Origin: Dichetophora obliterata
Taxonomy: Eukaryota; Arthropoda; Insecta; Diptera; Sciomyzidae
NCBI GenBank assembly: GCA_963920525.1
Contig: OY986436.1
Location: 79,391,630 to 79,455,629 of the forward strand
Length of the DNA stretch: 64,000 nt
Direction of reading: 5' to 3'
Shown: in pieces, positions 58,618-64,000 of the stretch
Numbering within the stretch: the stretch's first letter is position 1
Layout: each line of letters begins with the position of its first letter
Made by a program: the position numbers and the translations under genes
The notes under the pieces: model-generated
Database searches by the model: none
Seen by the model: only the letters and a program-made list of their open reading frames with translations
What the model was told of the DNA's origin: nothing

Positions 58618-61468
58618 TAGGGTTGCCAGATCCAGATTCGCAAAAAGCTGGACATTCGGATTAAAAAAACTGGATTTTGCAAAAATAGCTGGACATTTTC
58701 AAAAAATGTCTACGAAAAAAATTCCAAGTTTAGTTTTGTATAAAAATGTTTTATTTAATAAACATTTTTTAACATTGTTAAAAACATAAAGTAATACAAT
58801 TGAACTTAAATATTTTTAATTCAGTCTTTCCAATTTTTGAGATTTAGAATAATACTTTAAAAAATTAATAAAACTTGCACTCTTCACTCAAACCTCTGAG
58901 AATTAAACATAAACAATAAACACAAAAAGCCAAAAAAACAAAAATCTTAATATAAAAAGAACAACAATTAAAAATTTAATTAACAAAAAAATAACAATTC
59001 ATTCTAGTTTAAATAACTAAAGTATATGAAATAAATTACATTTTTATAACATAAATCAATGAAAATAACTATGTATAGTTCATGCATGAGCAAGTATTGT
59101 CTAAGAGATTTCGCCTTTTATTTAAAACCATGTTAAATTACTTTTTATTCCACATATATTTCGCATTTGAACCTACGGACTTTGCCAATTCCGTACCTTT
59201 TGAAGTTAATAAAAATTTTTGAAAGTCTTTACAAGATTGCTCTAAATTTGTACGTATTAATATTTCTGCTTTAATTAGGTCGAATGACATTCGATTTCTT
59301 TCTTTGGTGTAAAGGTTATTTAAAATGCTAAACACTCTTTCACAAAACGCATTACTTACAGGTATTGAAAACACGAAACCTACAACTTTTCTTAAATTTT
59401 CGAAATCATTCTTATCATTTTTGTTAAAAAACTGAGACCATATTTTGTCGTTTGACAAGTCTTTTGGCAATTGTTCATAAACTTCACGAAGACAGCAATA
59501 ATCGCCATATAATGAATCGTTGTCTATTGATTCAGATATCTTAAGAATTTGCGGAAGTTGTTGTAAATCTTCCCAAGAAAATAGATTTTTTTGTAAATTT
59601 AAAAATTTAATTTTTTTAAAAAAGGAGTCGTCGCCAAAGTCAAAACGGTTTTCTAAATAATCGACAGCAGTTTTTAAAAATTTCTCTGCTTCAGTTTTAA
59701 ATATATTTTGTTCATTGGGTAAAAGATTTTTCAAAATGGTGTTAGCCTTACTGCCAAAAAATTTATCCTTTATTCTACATTGAAGGCTATTCATAAGTCG
59801 AGTCATTATATCGTGCATCTCCAAAATTGTATAAGAGTCACTTTCAAGACATATAATAGTTGTATGAAATTCTTGCATTATGTTGTGAATGAAATACAAA
59901 TATGTTTCCGACAAGCCTTCAGTTTTGCATTCATCTTCTTCATTGCTATCATTTGTCGAAACTCCACATGAAATAAATTCCCATAAAACTTTTTGGCATT
60001 TATTTTTTCCTTTTTTTAAAAAATACATTTTTACAGCGGGCCAACAAAGAATAAGGCGATCTATAGCTGGTAATAGGGAAAGCCACCTCGTTGCAATATG
60101 TCTCAAAAGTTCTTTATATTCTATACCAGCGAATACAAAACAATCTTTTAATTTCTCAGTGGTCATCGCCGATGAACTAAACTCATTGAATATTTTTATG
60201 ATAATGTTTTCTATGTCAACAGATAATTCATTTAGTGATCTTTTAACACAATTGTTTAAAATATGACAATTACAATTGGCTTTAATAATTTGGTCCGACG
60301 TATCTTTAAATTTTTGGTAAACCGAGTTGTGAATACCGTAGTTAACAGCGGCATTGTCAGCACTATATGATGTTATTTGTTTCATTTCTAAATCGCAATC
60401 ATTTGTTATTCTCATTATATTTGAAAAAATATCCCTTGAAGTTTCATGAGGGTCGTTATAGAAGTCTAACACTTGTTTGCGAATTCCATACTCGGGATCA
60501 AAATATTGAACAGCGTATGGGTAGGTTTTAATATTACCAATATTGGAAGCATCACTACTCACGGAGAAATAATAGTTCTTCTTTAAAGCATCGATAGTTA
60601 CTTGTTGTGAATAAGGGGCCAAAATATTTCGGGCAATTGCTGCTGCTTTTGTTCTTCCACAAGTAATATTGTTGGCTATTCTGCTGTCACAATATAAAAC
60701 CGCGCTTAGCTTAATTTGGCAATCGAGGCTATTGTAGCTAAGACCGTGTACAACATTGTGGTAAACACATACTAACTCCGCCCTGGCGATTTGGGTTTCA
60801 ATATTTGTCTCTGTTGGGACAACAAACTTTGAAATAGATTGAGAAAGTTTCTGCGACATCTCCATTTTTACATGCTTTTTTGTTGTTATATGTTTATTTA
60901 GCGATCCACAGCCTTCATATTTTATTAAAATATCTGTGTGACACAATTTACACTCGGCCGTATAATCATCTTTTTTCCGTATCCACTTAGCGTATTTTGG
61001 AAATACTTTCCATTGTTCACAGAAACTCGTAAGTCTTCTCTTCGATGGGCCAGCTTCATCAATTTCCATTTTAATAAGTTCTTAAAATTATAAAACTAAT
61101 TAAGAAAAAAAATAAAATAAATCTTGGTTACTACCTACCTGCTACTTCTTTCAATGAGATCAGCTGTTGAAGTGTCAGCAGATGTGTTAGTGATGATAGA
61201 ACAGCGAAAATATCAGAGATGATACTTTTTAATATAATATTGCACAAAAATGTACAATCAGTGTTGACTAATGTGTTATAAGTGATGGTAACGAAGGGAA
61301 TACGTGTTAAATGTACTAATAAGGATATTTATAACACACACACATCTTTGCTTTAATTTTTTTTCCAAAATTTCTATTTCGCTGGACAAATTTTATCTTA
61401 GCTGGACACTGGACAAGTATAAAAAAAGCTGGACAATCCAGCCGAATCCAGCCCGTCTGGCAACCCTA
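58618..61468 (-). mobile_element. Complete hAT transposon, apparently autonomous, 2.85 kb
   Basis: Ends TAGGGTTGCCAGATCCAG and the inverse TAGGGTTGCCAGACGGGC, with a perfect 8-bp duplication TTTGGCCA (58610-58617 and 61469-61476). The interior has one long transposase frame on the minus strand. The motif gctggac occurs near both ends (58647, 58688; 61381, 61401, inverse-side 61438), as expected for transposase binding sites. No lesion was seen in TIRs or frame, and the perfect TSD suggests a young insertion. Confidence 0.93.
59138..61069 (-). CDS. hAT transposase with BED zinc finger, 643 residues, intact
   Basis: Uninterrupted frame starting MEIDEAGPSKRRLTSFCEQW. A BED-type finger at about 20-70 has C40, C43, H60 and H66 (AECKLCH ... 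NKHITTKKH) and would bind the element's ends. The RNase H-like core carries D173 (FSVSSDASNIG) and D238 (SYSADNAAVNYG), then the CxxH-type block CNCHILNNCVKRSL (266-279) and W329 (ATRWLSLLPAIDRL), followed by an all-helical insertion. E577 lies in the C-terminal dimerisation domain (PVSNAFCERVFSILNNLY, followed by NRMSFDLIKAEILI). All expected catalytic residues are present and the length is usual for hAT. The start is the first Met of the frame, just upstream of the BED finger. Activity is inferred. Confidence 0.95.
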   Translation of the reverse strand: MEIDEAGPSKRRLTSFCEQWKVFPKYAKWIRKKDDYTAECKLCHTDILIKYEGCGSLNKHITTKKHVKMEMSQKLSQSISKFVVPTETNIETQIARAELVCVYHNVVHGLSYNSLDCQIKLSAVLYCDSRIANNITCGRTKAAAIARNILAPYSQQVTIDALKKNYYFSVSSDASNIGNIKTYPYAVQYFDPEYGIRKQVLDFYNDPHETSRDIFSNIMRITNDCDLEMKQITSYSADNAAVNYGIHNSVYQKFKDTSDQIIKANCNCHILNNCVKRSLNELSVDIENIIIKIFNEFSSSAMTTEKLKDCFVFAGIEYKELLRHIATRWLSLLPAIDRLILCWPAVKMYFLKKGKNKCQKVLWEFISCGVSTNDSNEEDECKTEGLSETYLYFIHNIMQEFHTTIICLESDSYTILEMHDIMTRLMNSLQCRIKDKFFGSKANTILKNLLPNEQNIFKTEAEKFLKTAVDYLENRFDFGDDSFFKKIKFLNLQKNLFSWEDLQQLPQILKISESIDNDSLYGDYCCLREVYEQLPKDLSNDKIWSQFFNKNDKNDFENLRKVVGFVFSIPVSNAFCERVFSILNNLYTKERNRMSFDLIKAEILIRTNLEQSCKDFQKFLLTSKGTELAKSVGSNAKYMWNKK

Positions 61469-61749
61469 TTTGGCCAGCATGCAAATTGTCTTGCAATCAC
61501 AACGGTTTTTTTTTGCATAACGCACAGCGTCTCATATACTTTTTATTGTTTTCCATATCACTTCATTCTCACTTTAATCTCAGTAAAAATCTTATAAACT
61601 TGCAGAAAGATACGAATTTAACAAAATTTGTATTCATTGCAATTCACCATTAGCAGTTTTTGACAAAAGCGGGGAAACATAATTTTATCATTTTGAGAGA
61701 GAAGTGTCAAACTCACTTACACCTCTATTTCTTACACCATGTTTTATAT

Positions 61750-62102
61750 ATTAAAATTTGGTGTGACATTTCTAGTCAACCTGCACGACAATTCGTTCCA
61801 ACTTCCATGCGAAAAAGTGTTTTTTGACAAAATTCTTTCATTATCTCACATGTTGTACGAGCTTCTAGAAGATTAATACAATCAAAATACTTTTGGTCTA
61901 ATATGCGAAAAGAAATAAATGATTGGTCATCAAGTTGTATTGACTGTCAAAAATCCAAAATTATTGTATACATAAAAACGCCTATCCAAAAAGTCGAAAT
62001 TCCACCAGGCAGGTTTGAACATATTCATATGGATCTAGTGAGACCATTACATTACATTATATGTTAACAATTATAGATAGACATACACGTTGGCCAGAAG
62101 TA
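61750..62102 (+). pseudogene. gypsy integrase N-terminal remnant
   Basis: Across three frames: LSLSHM (start of the His-His-Cys-Cys finger), SKYFWSNMRKEINDW-type and SSCIDCQKSK blocks, PPGRFEHIHMDLVRP and LTIIDRHTRWPEVS, the start of the integrase core. It is cut at 62103, where the Helitron-like repeat begins, before the remaining catalytic residues. The end of the element and its 3' LTR are not visible. Confidence 0.88.
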
Positions 62103-62600
62103 TCTATAGTAATAAAACTCATTTTCTATTTGTTTGTTTGTTTGTTTGGCCTTTATACAATTCGAAACGGCTCAACGGATACGGCTCAACGGATTTCGCT
62201 CAAACTAGGTACACATATTAAGTCCGTCCCAACTTAAAATGTAACACACTTACTTTTTTCACGCCCCCTCCGAAATTTTTCAAATAACGGCAATTTTATT
62301 ATTATAATACTTTTTACTATAGGAGATTTTTGAGTATTTAATTTTAAAAAATTTCTGTTACTTTGACATCAAAAAACTCACATATATTCAAAATTGTAGA
62401 AATTTTCAGTACAACGACTTTTTTATAAAACATCGTTACCTAAGAATGAGGAAAAAACGACATGAAAATCAAAGTTTGATATTTCGATGCAAATATCTCC
62501 GCTGTCCATGCATATATTTCATTCAAATTTTTTTTCAAATGATCAACAAAATCACTTTACAAAAATAGGTTGAACAATACCGTTAAGTCAGTGTAACTAT
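62103..62600 (+). mobile_element. Helitron-like end, family copy 3
   Basis: Starts TCTATAGTAATAAAACTC after a host A and interrupts the gypsy integrase. It follows copy 1 (2939-3345) block by block: tttgtttgtttgtttggcc, ggctcaacggatttcgctca, cccctccgaaatttttcaa, ataaaacatcgttacctaag and cgatgcaaatatctcc. A short phrase (cggctcaacgga) is doubled in this copy. No 3' end or continuation of the gypsy integrase was found downstream. Confidence 0.6.
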
Positions 62601-64000
62601 GTTTTATAATTATGTCAAAAAAGGTCCAAAATATTGCTCAAAAAATTTACTCAAAAAATGGCTCCAAAATTGTTTTTGTTGTAAAAATTAAATCAATTAA
62701 AAATTGCACATCTGGCTGCCTTTCATATGACATAGCATGTATTTGCAAAAGTTCTTTCAGCCAAGTGCAAACTCTATTTTACTGTTTTTGTCATCAAAAC
62801 AACAAGGGGTACCCCTACCCCCTTTGATTCGCGAAATTTATTTTTTTCAAAAAGTTATTTGTATTTACAACAATTTAAATTTAGTGCATTATATTTTGGG
62901 AAAAGGTAAGTTATGATTATTACTTTTATGTTCACTTTATACTGTTTTGGTTTTCATTAATTTTCTTTTATATTAATTTTTAAAGAATTTTTTCCCCGAT
63001 AATAATATATTAGAAAAATATTTCTAATCTCATATTACACCTGGCTTAAGCATTTATTTTGAAACTTTAAGTGCATATTGTATGCGAATATTTTCGATTT
63101 TATAATGAGTAACATTCCTAGCCCTAGTCATAATTACATTTCATTATTTCTTCAATGTCAACATCGAAGCTCCAGGTTTTATTCTAAGCATGATTCAATC
63201 ATATAGGTTATGCAGACATTTGACGTTTACTCACAAGAATGAACTTAGATACCCTAATAATGCGATGAGAGCAAAAGAGCAACTTTTTTATATCAGAATA
63301 AGCAGTTGGTTGTATGAATATGAAACCTTTTCATTGTACGAAATATCCAAAGGTACTTGTGACTAGTACGTTTTATACTACATTTTCTACTACTTATTTG
63401 TTTTGACTCAATATAATGTTATAAAGTATAATGGTCACGCTTTTGTTGTAAAACAATATCCAAATAATAAAAGTAATGTATGCACTACTTATTAAACAGA
63501 AAATATATAATCCTTACGTACGAATATTTTCAAAATGTTTAGCTTCGAATTAATAAATGTACTTAAATAATTTTTTTAATAATGAAATATATGCAATTCC
63601 AATTTTTCGTAATATTCTGTTTCAAAATTTCTATGAAAATATGTATTTTAATGTATAAGAAAATCAGAAATACTTACATTTTCATATTTTTAGCTTAAGC
63701 ATGAAAACATTAAAAGAAACCTTTTATTATACATGTCATTACCTCATGTCATGTCTCATTGTAATTAGGGGCACCTATTAAAAACGATACACATAAATTA
63801 TCAAAATATGTAGGAAAACTTCTCTGCAAAGCTAAATAATTAAAGTTTTTAAATTTTTTTTTAATATAATTAAGAATATTCTGTTTTACAATTTCGGTTA
63901 TGTATATTTTCAGCTTTTGTAAGTCGAAATGTCATGTTTTGAGATATTTGTAACACGTTAATATAAATGACTTTTAAAATGTGTATTTAAATCAATTAAC
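62601..64000. other. No gene recognised
   Basis: AT-rich sequence. The first 230 bp may still belong to the Helitron-like repeat. Beyond that I see no TIR, tandem array, splice structure or coding motif. Confidence 0.35.

Larger units (their letters stand above)
57670..61741. mobile_element. P-like TIR element, 4.1 kb with nested hAT
   Basis: TIRs of about 33 bp beginning CATGGTGTAAGAAATAGAGG, one mismatch, with a perfect 8-bp duplication TTTTATAT (57662-57669 and 61742-61749). CATG-starting TIRs of about 31 bp with 8-bp duplications are the P-element plan, though hAT also makes 8-bp duplications. Without the inner hAT it is about 1.2 kb and has no recognisable transposase. It contains an internal inverted pair (agccgatacacaatgactgc near 58130; inverse near 58434-58457) and many cgtcg motifs. 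Confidence 0.75.
48366..62102 (+). mobile_element. Ty3/gypsy LTR retrotransposon relic, interrupted by nested elements
   Basis: Collinear gag, protease, reverse transcriptase, RNase H and integrase fragments on the plus strand, separated by three later insertions (49738-53958, 54050-56725, 57670-61741). No LTR is visible at either side; the right edge is cut by a Helitron-like repeat at 62103. Stops and frameshifts are spread through all domains. It is a decayed genomic copy, described only as it stands. Confidence 0.9.

Overview
The window is eukaryotic, very AT-rich and intron-bearing. It is almost certainly from the nuclear genome of a fly (Diptera, Brachycera). The basis is the mix of elements: PIF/Harbinger, hAT, Tc1/mariner, P-type, piggyBac-like, Helitron, jockey-like non-LTR and Ty3/gypsy, plus a dispersed repeat carrying a motif I recognise from fly INE-1/DINE-like repeats. 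I found no convincing host gene, no rRNA and no functional tRNA. The stretch reads as heterochromatin-like or intergenic DNA built from transposons inserted into transposons. Many insertions can be delimited from the sequence because target-site duplications (TSDs) and terminal inverted repeats (TIRs) survive.

Layout. 0-3.3 kb: two jockey-like non-LTR reverse transcriptase remnants and a Helitron-like end. 3.6-5.1 kb: a foldback repeat carrying two tRNA-like modules. 5.86-9.21 kb: Harbinger-1, complete at both ends (TTA TSD) with a decayed transposase. 10-14 kb: small MITEs, a 0.9 kb hAT copy and another tRNA-like element. 15.6-21.6 kb: a hAT-type element (8-bp TSD) that contains another hAT-type foldback, which contains a MITE. 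24.7-34.5 kb: a TA-flanked foldback element split by Harbinger-2, an 8.0 kb PIF/Harbinger element. Harbinger-2 encodes an apparently intact 342-residue DDE transposase and a convergent 264-residue Myb/SANT-like protein, whose 4.8 kb intron is full of other transposons. 34.6-41 kb: MITEs, then a hAT-type element holding piggyBac-like and Tc1-like MITEs. 41.05-44.88 kb: a Tc1 element with a dead transposase, split by a Helitron. 46.9-48.0 kb: a P-element transposase fragment.

48.4-62.1 kb: one decayed Ty3/gypsy retrotransposon, cut into pieces by a 4.2 kb hAT element, a second hAT copy (itself split by a nearly intact Tc1 element), and a P-like TIR element. That last element holds a complete hAT transposon with an intact 643-residue transposase. 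The gypsy body ends abruptly at a Helitron-like repeat at 62.1 kb. The last 1.4 kb shows nothing I recognise.

Two elements look coding-competent from sequence alone: Harbinger-2 (both genes) and the hAT at 58.6-61.5 kb. In PIF/Harbinger elements the DDE transposase is known to work together with the Myb-like partner, and both are present here. Everything else is relic or non-autonomous. Family names rest on motifs, TIRs and TSDs read by eye; no database search was possible.
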